Below, piece by piece: positions 1-8,695 of a DNA stretch of 64,000 nt. Below the pieces are notes generated by a model. It was not told the DNA's origin. It saw only the letters and a program-made list of their open reading frames with translations, and ran no database searches. How positions within the stretch are numbered: position 1 is the stretch's first letter; each line of letters opens with the position of its first letter. Position numbers and translations under genes: made by a program. Source of the stretch: Microbacterium gubbeenense DSM 15944 (GTDB lineage: Bacteria > Actinomycetota > Actinomycetes > Actinomycetales > Microbacteriaceae); NCBI RefSeq assembly GCF_000422745.1, contig NZ_AUGQ01000002.1:248001-312000 (forward strand). The letters are read 5' to 3'.

Positions 1-1396
1 CCATCCAGTGCGCGAGCTGCTCCGTGCGCTCCTGCTCGTTGTCGAGGATCCACTGGATCTTCTCCGGCAGCGCGCCGAGCTGCTCGCTCGCCTCCGCGGA
101 CACGTCGGCGGGAAGCGCGCCGCGCACCCGCCCCACGTGCAGCGCGAGCAGGTACAGCGCCGTGATCTGCGCAACGAACGCCTTCGTCGATGCAACCGCG
201 ACCTCGGGGCCGGCGTGCGTGTACACGACCGCATCCGACTCGCGAGGGATCGTGGATCCCTGGGTGTTGCAGATCGATAGCGTCTTCGCCCCGAGGCGCG
301 CGGCCTCCTTGACGGCCATCAGCGTGTCCATCGTCTCGCCGGACTGGCTGATCGAGACCACAAGCGTCGAGGCGGACACGATCGGCTCGCGGTACCGGAA
401 CTCGTGGGCGAGCTCGACATCGACGGGGATCCGCGCCCACTTCTCGAGCGCGTACTTGCCGACGAGACCCGAGTAGTACGCGGTGCCGCAGGCGAGCACC
501 ACGATGCGGTCGATGCCGCGGAAGAAGTCGTCGAGCCCATCGAGCTCGGGCACGCGGATCTCGCCGTCATGGATCCGCCCGCGCACCGTGTTCGCCACGG
601 CCTCCGGTTCTTCGGAGACCTCCTTGGCCATGAAGCTCGACCAGCCGCCCTTGTCGGCGGCCGCCGCGTCCCACGACACCTCGAACGGCTGCGGCTCGAC
701 CGCGTTGCCCGAGAAGTCGGTGACTTCGACCTGGCCGGGGCGGATCGCGACGATCTCGTCCTGACCGACCGCGAGCGCGTGGCGCGTGTGCTCGACGAAC
801 GCCGCGACATCGGATCCGAGGAACGTCTCGCCCTCGCCGAGCCCGATAACGAGCGGCGAATTGCGGCGCGCCCCGACGACGAGACCGGGGTGGTCCTCGT
901 GCGTTGCGAGCAGCGTGAACGCGCCGTCGAGACGGTTGACGACCGCACGGAAGGCCGCAACGAGGTCGCCCGTCTCGCGGTACGCCCGGCCGATCAGCTG
1001 CGCCGCGACCTCGGTGTCGGTGTCGCTGAGGAACTCGACGCCCTCGGCCTGGAGCTCCTTCCGGAGCTCGGAGAAGTTCTCGATGATGCCATTGTGGATC
1101 ACCGCGAGGCGGTCGCCGTCGGCGAGGTGCGGGTGCGCGTTCTGGTCAGTCGGGCCGCCGTGCGTCGCCCACCGGGTGTGTCCGATTCCGGTGGTTCCGC
1201 GCCCGATCGGATCCGTGTCGAGCGCCTCGCGCAGCCGCGCGAGCTTGCCGGAGCGCTTGCGCACCGCAAGGGATCCGCCCTCATCGATCACCGCAATACC
1301 GGCGGAATCGTACCCGCGGTATTCGAGGCGGGCGAGGCCCGCAACGAGGATGTCCTGGCTGTCCCGAGGGCCGACGTATCCGACGATTCCACACAT
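1..1396 (-). CDS. glmS: Glutamine--fructose-6-phosphate aminotransferase (isomerizing), 3' end missing
   Basis: GlmS makes glucosamine-6-phosphate from fructose-6-phosphate and glutamine, the first step towards UDP-GlcNAc in the cytosol. The protein starts MCGIVGYVG, so the nucleophilic Cys2 becomes N-terminal after Met removal. The glutaminase domain carries HTRWATHGGP, HNGIIENF and SDTDTE motifs. The first sugar-isomerase (SIS) domain shows the ACGTAYYSG and SQSGETMDT loops, and the second has begun when the window ends. About 465 codons are visible; the family is about 615 residues, so roughly 150 C-terminal residues lie outside. glmM, which acts on its product, lies 4 kb away on the same strand. 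Identity is certain from the motifs. Confidence 0.96.
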   Translation of the reverse strand, partial: MCGIVGYVGPRDSQDILVAGLARLEYRGYDSAGIAVIDEGGSLAVRKRSGKLARLREALDTDPIGRGTTGIGHTRWATHGGPTDQNAHPHLADGDRLAVIHNGIIENFSELRKELQAEGVEFLSDTDTEVAAQLIGRAYRETGDLVAAFRAVVNRLDGAFTLLATHEDHPGLVVGARRNSPLVIGLGEGETFLGSDVAAFVEHTRHALAVGQDEIVAIRPGQVEVTDFSGNAVEPQPFEVSWDAAAADKGGWSSFMAKEVSEEPEAVANTVRGRIHDGEIRVPELDGLDDFFRGIDRIVVLACGTAYYSGLVGKYALEKWARIPVDVELAHEFRYREPIVSASTLVVSISQSGETMDTLMAVKEAARLGAKTLSICNTQGSTIPRESDAVVYTHAGPEVAVASTKAFVAQITALYLLALHVGRVRGALPADVSAEASEQLGALPEKIQWILDNEQERTEQLAHWM

Positions 1397-1478
1397 GCGA
1401 TCGATCCTAATCTTGCGCGGCCGTGAATCCTCCGCGCGACGGCGGCTCGTCGACGTCCTCGAGAACAGGCTCCTAATT

Positions 1479-1489
1479 CTGTAGGACAG
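1479..1489. promoter_or_regulatory. Candidate GntR/FadR-type operator upstream of the enolase-family gene
   Basis: CTGTAGGACAG is a palindrome of the GT-N3-AC type bound by many FadR-subfamily GntR proteins. A second inverted repeat, CCAAC (1494-1498) with GTTGG (1510-1514), follows directly. Both lie 25-60 bases before the GTG at 1538, where a repressor would block initiation. The natural candidate regulator is the FadR-type protein encoded at 2673. The assignment is inferred from motif and position. Confidence 0.4.
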
Positions 1490-1537
1490 GTTTCCAACTT
1501 GTCTGGTAGGTTGGTGCTGCACTCAAGGAGGAGCATC

Positions 1538-2668
1538 GTGACCTACACGCCCGATTCGATCCGCTCGATCACCCTGTCGACGCTGCGGCTGCCGCTCGCC
1601 GTTCCCATTTCGGATGCCAAGGTCTTCACCGGCAGGCAGAAGCCGATGACCGAGGTCGCTTTCCTCATCGCCGAGATCGAGACGGCGCAGGGCTTCTCGG
1701 GGCACGGCTTCAGCTATTCGAAGCGCGGCGGGGGCCCGGCCCAGTACGCCCACGCCAAGGAGGTCGCGGGCGCCGCGATCGGCGAAGATCCGAACGACAT
1801 CGAGAAGCTGTACACGAAGCTGCTCTGGGCAGGCGCGTCCGTCGGGCGCTCGGGCGTCGCGACGCAGGCTCTCGCCGCAATCGACATCGCTCTCTACGAC
1901 CTCAAAGCGAAGCGCGCCGGCCTGCCGCTGTCGAAGCTGCTCGGCTCGCACCGCGATTCCGTCCGCACGTACAACACGTCGGGCGGGTTCCTCAATGCCT
2001 CGCTCGACGAGGTGCGCGACCGCGCCACGCAGTCGATCGAGGAGGGCATCGGCGGCATCAAGATCAAGGTCGGCCTGCCTGATTCGGCCGAAGATCTGCG
2101 CCGCGTGCGCGCCGTGCGCGACCACATCGGCGACGCCATGCCGCTCATGGTCGACGCGAACCAGCAGTGGGATCGTGCAACCGCCCTGCGCATGGGGCGC
2201 CGCTTCGAGGACCTCGAGCTCGTCTGGATCGAAGAGCCGCTCGACGCGTACGATGCCGAGGGCCACGCGGATCTCGCGCGCTCGCTCGACACCCCGATCG
2301 CAACGGGCGAGATGCTCGCGTCGGTCGCCGAGCACGAGCGCCTCATCGAGGCGCGCGCCTGCGACATCATGCAGCCCGACGCCCCGCGCGTGGGCGGGAT
2401 CACGCAGTTCCTGCGCCTCATGACCCTTGCCGACCGCGCCGGCCTCGACCTCGCACCGCACTTCGCGATGGAGATCCACCTGCACCTCGCGGCTTGCTAT
2501 CCGCGCGAGCCGTGGGTCGAGCACTTCGACTGGCTGGATCCCCTGTTCGAGGAGCGCCTCGAGACGAAGAACGGCCGCATGATCGTTCCCGATCGCCTCG
2601 GCCTCGGCATCACGTTCAGCGACCAGGCGCGCGCGTGGGTGACAGAGTCGGTCACCATCGGAGAATAG
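1538..2668 (+). CDS. Enolase-superfamily sugar-acid dehydratase, L-talarate/galactarate dehydratase type
   Basis: This 376-residue protein belongs to the mandelate racemase/muconate-lactonizing family. These enzymes abstract the proton alpha to a carboxylate and, in this subgroup, dehydrate hexarates to 2-keto-3-deoxy acids. The active-site set is complete: K175 and K177 (GIKIKVG), metal ligands D206 (VDANQQWD), E232 (EEPLDAYD) and E258 (ATGEML), D281, and the general base H308 (APHFAMEIH). The N-terminal SDAKVFTGRQKP stretch and overall pattern resemble the characterised Salmonella L-talarate/galactarate dehydratase. The GTG at 1538 is chosen because a strong AAGGAGG lies at 1525-1531; an in-frame start further upstream lacks one. 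A FadR-type regulator follows after 4 bases. No aldolase, kinase or transporter for the pathway is adjacent. The substrate is inferred. Confidence 0.85.
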   Translation: MTYTPDSIRSITLSTLRLPLAVPISDAKVFTGRQKPMTEVAFLIAEIETAQGFSGHGFSYSKRGGGPAQYAHAKEVAGAAIGEDPNDIEKLYTKLLWAGASVGRSGVATQALAAIDIALYDLKAKRAGLPLSKLLGSHRDSVRTYNTSGGFLNASLDEVRDRATQSIEEGIGGIKIKVGLPDSAEDLRRVRAVRDHIGDAMPLMVDANQQWDRATALRMGRRFEDLELVWIEEPLDAYDAEGHADLARSLDTPIATGEMLASVAEHERLIEARACDIMQPDAPRVGGITQFLRLMTLADRAGLDLAPHFAMEIHLHLAACYPREPWVEHFDWLDPLFEERLETKNGRMIVPDRLGLGITFSDQARAWVTESVTIGE

Positions 2669-2672
2669 GTCT

Positions 2673-3344
2673 ATGACAGCGTCGCGCGGAGAACAGATAT
2701 CCGGGATCCTCGCCGACCGCATCATCGGTGGCGACATCTCCCCCGGCGAACGGTTGGCGAGCGAGGCCAAGCTCGTCGCAGAGTTCGGCGCGAGCCGGTC
2801 CGTCGTGCGCGAGGCCCTCCAGCGACTGCACACGCGCGGGCTCATCCGCACGCGCACCGGATCCGGCAGCTACGCGCTCGTCCCGCCCGCGACCGCGTCA
2901 GGCGAGGACTGGCTCACCGCGACCGACGAGAGCGAGCGCGCCGAGCTGATCGCGTTCCGCGTCGCGATCGAATCCGAGTCGGCCGCCCTCGCGGCCCGGG
3001 TGCGCACCGAGCGCGACCTCGACGCGATCGACGGCGCGCTCGCAGCGCTCGGATCCGCCGCACTGCCCGTCGAAACGGTCGACGCCGACTTCGCCTTCCA
3101 CCGGGCGGTTGCCGCGGCATCCGGCAACCGCTACCTCGCCGCGGCGCTCGAGCGGATCGGCGCGCGCGCGATCATTCTGCCCGCGGCGCGCATATCCGAC
3201 TCCGATCGGGATCCCGCCGATTCAGCGGCCGTCGTCAGCGAGCACGCGGCCGTCGCGCACGCCATCCGCTCCTCGGATCCGCTCGCCGCCGCCGCCGCGA
3301 TGCGCGCGCATCTCACAGCATCGGCCGCGCGCCGCAGCGCGTAG
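2673..3344 (+). CDS. FadR-subfamily GntR transcriptional regulator
   Basis: This 223-residue protein has an N-terminal winged helix (about residues 1-75) with the GntR-typical GERLASEAKLVAEFGASRSVVREALQRL segment spanning its recognition helices, followed by an all-helical FCD ligand domain (about 90-215). The FCD part contains the usual acidic and histidine positions in DADFAFHRAVAAASGN and SEHAAVAHAI, which bind a metal and a carboxylate ligand in relatives. Its ATG is 4 bases after the dehydratase stop, so the two are cotranscribed. It probably represses the operon through the palindromic sites near 1479-1514 and is induced by the hexarate or a downstream acid. That regulatory role is inferred. 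It converges with coaA, with only 5 bases between the stops. Confidence 0.88.
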   Translation: MTASRGEQISGILADRIIGGDISPGERLASEAKLVAEFGASRSVVREALQRLHTRGLIRTRTGSGSYALVPPATASGEDWLTATDESERAELIAFRVAIESESAALAARVRTERDLDAIDGALAALGSAALPVETVDADFAFHRAVAAASGNRYLAAALERIGARAIILPAARISDSDRDPADSAAVVSEHAAVAHAIRSSDPLAAAAAMRAHLTASAARRSA

Positions 3345-3349
3345 CCGCG

Positions 3350-4294
3350 TCAGAGCTTTCGAAGCAGGACGTTCTCGACCGCGTGGTCGGGGCCCTTCTT
3401 GAGCACGAGCGTGCCGCGGTGCTTCGTCGGCTCGACGTTGGCGATGAGGTTCGGCAGGTTGATCTCCGCCCAGATCCCCCGCGCCGTCGCGATCGCTTCC
3501 TCGTCGGAGAGGTGCTGGTAGACGTTGAAGTAGGACGCCGGGTTCGAGAATGCCCCGGCCCGCAGCGCGAGGAAGCGGTTGACGAACCACTTCTCGATGT
3601 TCTCGGTGTCGGCGTCGACGAAGATCGAGAAGTCGAACAGGTCGCTGACGGCGACGTCGTTCGGAGCGGGCGGGGGCTGCAGAACGTTCAGGCCCTCGAC
3701 GATGAGCACATCGGGCGTGCGCACGACGACCGAAGCATCGGGCATGATGTCGTACTTCATGTGCGAGTAGAACGGCGCGCGCACCTCGGGCTCGCCCGAC
3801 TTGACGCGCGTGACGAAGTCGATGAGCCGGCGGCGATCGTACGACTCCGGGAAGCCCTTGCGGTCCATGAGCCCGCGGCGCTCGAGCTCGGCGTTCGGGT
3901 AGAGGAATCCGTCGGTCGTGACGAGCTCGACCCGCGGGGTGTCCGTCCAGCGGCTCATGAGTTCGCGCAGCAGACGCGCGACCGTCGACTTGCCGACGGC
4001 GACGGATCCGGCAACACCCACCACGAACGGAATCTTCGGCCGGTCCTCGCCGAAGAAGGCGCCCACCTCGGTCCCGATCTGCCGCGTGCCGCGCGCCCAC
4101 GCGCTCAGCAGCCGGCTGATCGGGAGGAAGACATCGCGCACCTCGTTGACGTCGAGTCGGTCGCCGAGCCCGCGGATCTGCACGATCTCCTGCTCCGTGA
4201 GCGGCTGCGGCAGACCCTTGGCCAGGCGCGCCCACTCCGCGCGAGGAATGTCGCGGTAGAGGGAGAGCTGCAGCAGGCTGCTGTCGGGAGTCAT
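3350..4294 (-). CDS. coaA: Type I pantothenate kinase
   Basis: CoaA phosphorylates pantothenate with ATP, the committed step of coenzyme A synthesis in the cytosol. The 314-residue length fits the bacterial type I family (about 310). The P-loop GVAGSVAVGKST is at residues 93-104, followed by TTDGFLYPN, the SYDRRRLIDF segment, the APFYSHMKYDI region and the VIVEGLNVL strand. The reading frame is open to 4432, but that would overlap the divergent exopolyphosphatase gene, so the start is placed at the ATG at 4294. An ATG at 4303 is also possible, and neither has a clear ribosome site. Divergent from the exopolyphosphatase; the 96-base gap holds both promoters. Confidence 0.95.
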   Translation of the reverse strand: MTPDSSLLQLSLYRDIPRAEWARLAKGLPQPLTEQEIVQIRGLGDRLDVNEVRDVFLPISRLLSAWARGTRQIGTEVGAFFGEDRPKIPFVVGVAGSVAVGKSTVARLLRELMSRWTDTPRVELVTTDGFLYPNAELERRGLMDRKGFPESYDRRRLIDFVTRVKSGEPEVRAPFYSHMKYDIMPDASVVVRTPDVLIVEGLNVLQPPPAPNDVAVSDLFDFSIFVDADTENIEKWFVNRFLALRAGAFSNPASYFNVYQHLSDEEAIATARGIWAEINLPNLIANVEPTKHRGTLVLKKGPDHAVENVLLRKL

Positions 4295-4356
4295 CCGCGC
4301 CATCTTACTGTGGCGAGCGGGTCTCGATAAAACGCGCACCCCCGCGGAACGGCGCG

Positions 4357-4384
4357 TTTTCTGTCGCCCCGCGGGCGCTATCGT
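4357..4384 (+). promoter_or_regulatory. Candidate promoter for a leaderless exopolyphosphatase transcript
   Basis: A -10 box TATCGT at 4379-4384 lies 6 bases before the ATG at 4391, with a weak -35 (TTTTCT, 4357-4362) 16 bases upstream. No Shine-Dalgarno sequence precedes the ATG. The spacing puts the transcription start at or near the A of the start codon, as in actinobacterial leaderless mRNAs. Confidence 0.45.
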
Positions 4385-4390
4385 TCTTCC

Positions 4391-5320
4391 ATGCGCCTCG
4401 GGGTTCTCGACATCGGTTCGAACACTGTCCACCTGCTCGTCGCGGACGCACAGCCGGGCGGACGACCGCTGGCGTCGACGAGCGAGAAGAGCACGGTGCG
4501 GGTCATGCGGTACCTGCTGCCCGACGGATCCATCTCGCAGGAGGGGATCGATGCGATCCTCTCGGCGGTGGCACGTGCGCGCGCGGTGGCCGACACGGAG
4601 GGCGTCTCCGAGCTGCTCGCCACCGCGACCAGCGCCATCCGCGAGGCCACGAACGGCGCCGACGTGATCGCGCAGATCGAGGCGGTGATCGGGATGAGCC
4701 TGCAGGTGCTCGGCGGATCAGAAGAGGCGCGCTTCACTTTCCTCGCCGCGCGCCGCTGGTTCGGCTGGTCGGCGGGGCAGATCCTGCTGTTCGACATCGG
4801 CGGCGGGTCGCTCGAGATCGCTGGCGGGGCGGACGAGCTGCCGCAGCTCGCCGAATCGGTGCCGCTCGGCGCCGGGCGCATGACCGTCGAGATGCTGCCG
4901 ACGGATCCGCCGGGCGACGAGGCCGTCGAGCGGCTCGCGTTCCACGCGGAGGAGCAGCTCGCCGCGGTTGCGGCCCGCTTCGGCCGGATCCCCTCCCCCG
5001 ATCACGTCGTGGGGTCGTCGAAGACGATCCGGTCGCTCTCGCGCCTCGTCGGCTACAAGCGCGCCGGCTGGTCGGGCAACCCGCGCTGGATGCTACCGCA
5101 GGCCGCGCTCGAGGCATGGATCCCCGTGCTGGCACGGATCCCCGCGTCCGCGCGCCAGGAGCTGCCAGGCATCACGCCGGAGCGCACATTCCAGATCACG
5201 GCGGGCGCCGTGGTGCTCAACGAGGCGATGAAGGCGCTCGACGCGGACGAGCTCGAGATCTGCCCGTGGGCCCTCCGCGAGGGCATTCTGCTGCGCTACG
5301 CGGAGGATTCGGGCTGGTGA
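4391..5320 (+). CDS. Ppx/GppA family exopolyphosphatase
   Basis: Ppx/GppA enzymes hydrolyse terminal phosphates of polyphosphate or the 5'-phosphate of pppGpp. The 309-residue protein has the short actinobacterial Ppx architecture: two actin-like lobes only, without the C-terminal HD domain of E. coli Ppx. The phosphate-binding loops LDIGSNTVHL (residues 6-15) and FDIGGGSLEI (134-143) are intact, with a conserved Glu in the GGSEEARF loop. The C-terminal AGAVVLNEAM and CPWALREGILL motifs are typical. Whether it prefers polyphosphate or (p)ppGpp cannot be read from the sequence. A strong hairpin after the stop ends the transcript. Confidence 0.9.
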   Translation: MRLGVLDIGSNTVHLLVADAQPGGRPLASTSEKSTVRVMRYLLPDGSISQEGIDAILSAVARARAVADTEGVSELLATATSAIREATNGADVIAQIEAVIGMSLQVLGGSEEARFTFLAARRWFGWSAGQILLFDIGGGSLEIAGGADELPQLAESVPLGAGRMTVEMLPTDPPGDEAVERLAFHAEEQLAAVAARFGRIPSPDHVVGSSKTIRSLSRLVGYKRAGWSGNPRWMLPQAALEAWIPVLARIPASARQELPGITPERTFQITAGAVVLNEAMKALDADELEICPWALREGILLRYAEDSGW

Positions 5321-5330
5321 CGCGGTTCCG

Positions 5331-5378
5331 GTGACGCGAGCGGATCCTCGTGCGACAACGAGGATCCGCTTGCGTCAC
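5331..5378. terminator. Bidirectional hairpin terminator between ppx-like gene and glmM
   Basis: A 21-base arm at 5331-5351 pairs with 5358-5378 with a single mismatch around a 6-base loop. It sits between the convergent stops at 5320 and 5389. There is no T run on either side, as is common for terminators in high-GC actinobacteria. Both arms contain GGATCC. Confidence 0.75.
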
Positions 5379-5388
5379 GGGAGCGCCG

Positions 5389-6744
5389 CTAGAGCGAGAT
5401 GCGCTCGCGGACGACCTCGGCGAGACGGCCGGCGATCCGGTCGGCGATCTCCTGCGTCGCGGCCTCGACCATCACGCGCACGAGGGGCTCGGTGCCGGAG
5501 GGGCGCAGGAGCACGCGGCCCGTGTCGCCCAGCTCGGCCTCGGCCTCGCGCACGGCGGCCTGCACGCCCGCGTCGCCGACGCGCTCGCGGTCGACGCCGG
5601 GCACGTTGATCATGATCTGCGGCAGCGCCGTCATGATCGATGCCAGCTCGGCGATCGTCTTGCCGGTGCGCGCCATCTCGGCCGCGAGCTGCAGGCCCGT
5701 GAGCAGGCCATCGCCTGTCGTCGAGTGCTCGTTCATGATGACGTGCCCCGACTGCTCGCCGCCGAAGGAGTACCCCGATCGGCTCATCTCTTCGAGCACG
5801 TAGCGGTCGCCGACGGCGGTCTGCAGCACGCGGATCCCGCGCTGCTGCATCGCGATCGTCAGGCCGAGATTGCTCATCACGGTCGCGACGAGCGTGTCCT
5901 TCTCGAGCAGCCCGCGCTCGTGCAGCGCATTGGCGAGGATCGCCATGATGTGGTCGCCGTCGATGTGGTTACCGTCGGCATCGATCGCGAGGCAGCGATC
6001 GGCGTCGCCGTCGTGGGCGATGCCGATGTCGGCGCCGAGCGCGACGACGGCCTCGGCCAACGGCTCAAGGTGCGTGGAGCCGACCCCGTCGTTGATGTTC
6101 ATGCCGTCGGGGTCAGCGCCGATGACGGTGACCTTCGCGCCCGCGTTGGCGAACAGGGCAGGCGACGCGCCGCTCGCCGCGCCGTTGGCGCAGTCGATGA
6201 CGACGTGCAGCCCGTCGAGCCGTGCCGGCAGGGTGCTGAGCAGGTGCAGCACGTAGCGGTCTTCGGCGTCGGCGAATCGCGAGATGCGTCCGACGTCGCC
6301 GCCCGTGGGCAGCAGCTTCGGCTCGTTCATGTAGCTCTCGATGCGCTGCTCGACGACGTCGGGCAGCTTCACCCCGCCGCGAGCGAAAATCTTGATGCCG
6401 TTGTCGGGCGCGGGATTGTGCGAGGCCGAGATCATGATCCCGAAGTCGGCGTCGAAGTCGTTCACCAGGAACGCGAGAGCCGGCGTCGGGATGACGCCCG
6501 CGTCGTAGACATCGACCCCACTCGCCGCGAGGCCCGCTGACACGGCCGCTCCGAGGAAGTCGCCGGAGATGCGCGGGTCGCGCGCGATGACCGCCTTCGC
6601 CCTGCGTCCTGCCGCGCGTCGCGCCTCGGCAGAACGCCCCTGGCCCAGGACGACAGCAGTCGCCTGGGCCAGGGAGAGGGCAAGGTCGGCGGTGAGGGTG
6701 CCATTGGCAAGCCCTCGAACACCATCCGTGCCGAACAGAGGCAT
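5389..6744 (-). CDS. glmM: Phosphoglucosamine mutase
   Basis: GlmM interconverts glucosamine-6-phosphate and glucosamine-1-phosphate on the way to UDP-GlcNAc and peptidoglycan. The 451-residue protein begins [11 protein letters not shown], as in the family, and carries the phosphoserine loop [14 protein letters not shown] with catalytic Ser at about residue 108, the metal loop HDGDADRC, the sugar-binding GGEQSGHV loop and the C-terminal phosphate loop [11 protein letters not shown]. It lies 11 bases after rpsI and is probably cotranscribed with rplM-rpsI. This ribosome-plus-cell-wall arrangement is common in actinobacteria. All catalytic elements are intact. Confidence 0.97.
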   Translation of the reverse strand: MPLFGTDGVRGLANGTLTADLALSLAQATAVVLGQGRSAEARRAAGRRAKAVIARDPRISGDFLGAAVSAGLAASGVDVYDAGVIPTPALAFLVNDFDADFGIMISASHNPAPDNGIKIFARGGVKLPDVVEQRIESYMNEPKLLPTGGDVGRISRFADAEDRYVLHLLSTLPARLDGLHVVIDCANGAASGASPALFANAGAKVTVIGADPDGMNINDGVGSTHLEPLAEAVVALGADIGIAHDGDADRCLAIDADGNHIDGDHIMAILANALHERGLLEKDTLVATVMSNLGLTIAMQQRGIRVLQTAVGDRYVLEEMSRSGYSFGGEQSGHVIMNEHSTTGDGLLTGLQLAAEMARTGKTIAELASIMTALPQIMINVPGVDRERVGDAGVQAAVREAEAELGDTGRVLLRPSGTEPLVRVMVEAATQEIADRIAGRLAEVVRERISL

Positions 6745-6755
6745 GGAGCGCTCGA

Positions 6756-7220
6756 TCAGCGCTTCGAGAACTGCGAGGCCTTGCGGGCCTTCTTGAGACC
6801 GGCCTTCTTGCTCTCGATCACGCGAGCGTCGCGCGTCAGGAAGCCAGCTTTCTTGAGCGACGCACGGTTGTTGTCGCGGTCGATCTGGTTGAGCGAACGC
6901 GCAATCGCGAGGCGCAGCGCGCCGGCCTGGCCGGAGGCGCCGCCACCGTTGATGCGCGCGATCACGTCGTACGAGCCGGTGAGCCCGAGCAGCGTGAAGG
7001 GGTCGGTGATCAGCTGCTGGTGCAGCTTGTTGGGGAAGTACTCCTCGAGCGTACGGCCGTTGACCGTAAAGGAGCCCTCACCAGGGATCAGGCGGGCGCG
7101 GGCGATGGCCTGCTTGCGGCGGCCCACGGCGGCACCGGGAACGCTCACAACGGGGCGCTCGACGACGGTCTCGGCCTCGGCCGGCGTCTCGGTGGAGTAG
7201 TTCTGAACTTCTTCAGTCAC
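6756..7220 (-). CDS. rpsI: Small ribosomal subunit protein uS9
   Basis: uS9 binds the head of the 30S subunit; its C-terminal tail reaches the P-site tRNA. The 154-residue protein has an acidic N-terminal extension of about 28 residues, common in actinobacteria, then the [12 protein letters not shown] signature, the [21 protein letters not shown] motif region, and ends in the invariant SKR tail. It follows rplM by 25 bases on the same strand, the universal rplM-rpsI operon. Confidence 0.98.
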   Translation of the reverse strand: MTEEVQNYSTETPAEAETVVERPVVSVPGAAVGRRKQAIARARLIPGEGSFTVNGRTLEEYFPNKLHQQLITDPFTLLGLTGSYDVIARINGGGASGQAGALRLAIARSLNQIDRDNNRASLKKAGFLTRDARVIESKKAGLKKARKASQFSKR

Positions 7221-7245
7221 GAGTTGGTCCTTTTAGCCGCGGCGC

Positions 7246-7692
7246 TTACTGGGCGACCTGGTCGAAAATGTACGTCTGGGGCTTCTGCGCGGCGTGCGGG
7301 TGCTCGGCACCTGCGTACACCTTGAGCTTCGACAGCTGGTCGCGGCCGAGCGTGTTCTTCGGGAGCATGCCGCGAACGGCCTTCTCCACGGCGCGTGCCG
7401 GGTTCTTCTCGAGGAGCTCCTCGTAGCTGACCGACTTGAGGCCGCCCGGGAAGCCCGAGTGGCGGTAGGCGCGCTTGTTCTGCGCCTTGTTGCCGGTCAG
7501 GACGACCTTCTCGGCGTTGATGATGATGACGAAGTCGCCCATGTCCATGTGGGGGGCGAAGGTCGTCTTGTGCTTGCCGCGAAGGAGCGCGGCGGCGTGC
7601 GAAGCGAGGCGGCCGAGAACGACGTCAGCGGCGTCGATCACGAGCCATTCACGCTGAGCGTCACCGGCCTTCGGGGTGTATGTGCGCGTCAC
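7246..7692 (-). CDS. rplM: Large ribosomal subunit protein uL13
   Basis: uL13 is an early-assembly protein of the 50S subunit. The protein is 148 residues. The start is set at GTG 7692 (product beginning [16 protein letters not shown]), which matches the family N-terminus. The frame is open further upstream to 7821, but that extension is not conserved-looking. A GAAAG purine stretch precedes the GTG. Typical motifs are [14 protein letters not shown], the [16 protein letters not shown] region and the [13 protein letters not shown] segment. It is the first gene of rplM-rpsI-glmM. Confidence 0.97.
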   Translation of the reverse strand: MTRTYTPKAGDAQREWLVIDAADVVLGRLASHAAALLRGKHKTTFAPHMDMGDFVIIINAEKVVLTGNKAQNKRAYRHSGFPGGLKSVSYEELLEKNPARAVEKAVRGMLPKNTLGRDQLSKLKVYAGAEHPHAAQKPQTYIFDQVAQ

Positions 7693-7833
7693 GATAGTGC
7701 TGCTTTCTTTTCGAACGGAGAGGTTCGTGAATCCCGCTCCGGGGCTGTTGTTCGGCCGATGCCGAGCCAACGAAACCGGTGGAGGGCTCACGTTCGCGAT
7801 GCGCGCCTGTACGCGCACCAAGGATCAACCTTA
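7693..7833 (-). promoter_or_regulatory. Leader and possible promoter of rplM-rpsI
   Basis: A -10-like TAAGGT on the minus strand (7828-7833) would start a transcript near 7820 and leave a leader of about 125 bases before rplM. The leader has a short CGAA/TTCG inverted repeat next to the ribosome site. Ribosomal protein leaders are often autoregulated, but no known leader fold was recognised here. The divergent HAD gene promoter occupies the remainder of the gap. Confidence 0.3.
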
Positions 7834-7906
7834 CCCGACCCGCTCGCCGAGCGCGAACGCGCACCCTGCCTCTCACCTGGGAATTCATCGGGCGATATCC
7901 GTCACA

Positions 7907-8686
7907 ATGGACTGCATGACGACTTCTCAGCCGCTCCTGGTCGCCTTCGATCTGGACGACACGCTCGCGCCGTCCAAGTCTCCCGTGGATCCGCGCGTCG
8001 CGCAGCAGCTCGTCGATCTCGCGCGCCGCGTCGAGGTAGCGATCATCTCGGGCGGCCAGATCGCCCAGTTCCGTTCGCAGGTCGTCGACAATCTGCCCGA
8101 CGCCACCGATGCGCTCGCCCACATGCACCTGCTGCCCACGTGCGGCACGGCCTACTACCGCCACGACGGATCTGACTTCGCACTGCAGTACTCGCGCGAC
8201 CTCACCGACGATGAGAAGTCCCGCGCGCTGGCCGCCGTCGAGGAGGAGGCGAAGCGCCTCGGCCATTGGGAGAGCGAGACGTGGGGCCCGATCCTCGAGG
8301 ACCGCGGGTCGCAGATCACGTTCTCCGCGCTCGGCCAGGCCGCACCCGTCGCCGAGAAGAAAGCGTGGGATCCGACGAGCGCGAAGAAGTCCGCCCTGCG
8401 CGACGCCGTCGCCGCCCGCGTGCCCGACCTCGAGGTGCGCTCGGGCGGATCCACGTCGGTCGACATCACTCGTAAGGGCATCGACAAGGCGTACGGCATG
8501 CACCAGCTCGCCGAGCAGACCGGGATCTCGCTCGACGACATGGTCTTCTACGGCGACCGCCTCGACGAGGACGGCAACGACTACCCCGTGCTCGCGATGG
8601 GCGTCTCGTGCATCGCCGTCGACGGCTGGGAGGACACGGCCGACAAGCTCGACGTCGTGATCGCGGGGATGCCCGAGCGGGCGTAG
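7907..8686 (+). CDS. HAD-superfamily (IIB) sugar phosphatase/phosphomannomutase-like hydrolase
   Basis: This cytosolic HAD hydrolase of about 256-259 residues has motif I FDLDDTLAP with nucleophile and acid Asp about 12-14 residues after the second ATG, motif II IISGG, and motif IV FYGDRLDEDGNDYPV, which binds magnesium. The cap lies between motifs II and III, as in the IIB class that includes eukaryotic phosphomannomutase and sucrose or trehalose phosphatases. The C-terminal order of motifs resembles eukaryotic-type PMM. Two in-frame ATGs (7907 and 7916) are possible. 7907 sits 6 bases after a GATATCC -10-like box with no ribosome site, so a leaderless start is plausible. The substrate is unknown. 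Confidence 0.82.
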   Translation: MDCMTTSQPLLVAFDLDDTLAPSKSPVDPRVAQQLVDLARRVEVAIISGGQIAQFRSQVVDNLPDATDALAHMHLLPTCGTAYYRHDGSDFALQYSRDLTDDEKSRALAAVEEEAKRLGHWESETWGPILEDRGSQITFSALGQAAPVAEKKAWDPTSAKKSALRDAVAARVPDLEVRSGGSTSVDITRKGIDKAYGMHQLAEQTGISLDDMVFYGDRLDEDGNDYPVLAMGVSCIAVDGWEDTADKLDVVIAGMPERA

Positions 8687-8695
8687 CTCTCGCCC

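Noticed and set aside
4295..4432. Longer N-terminus for coaA
   Set aside because: It would overlap the divergent exopolyphosphatase gene and adds residues absent from the family; 4294 fits the conserved start.
7693..7833. Known L13 leader riboregulator
   Set aside because: Only one weak stem can be drawn; the described L13 leader fold was not recognised.
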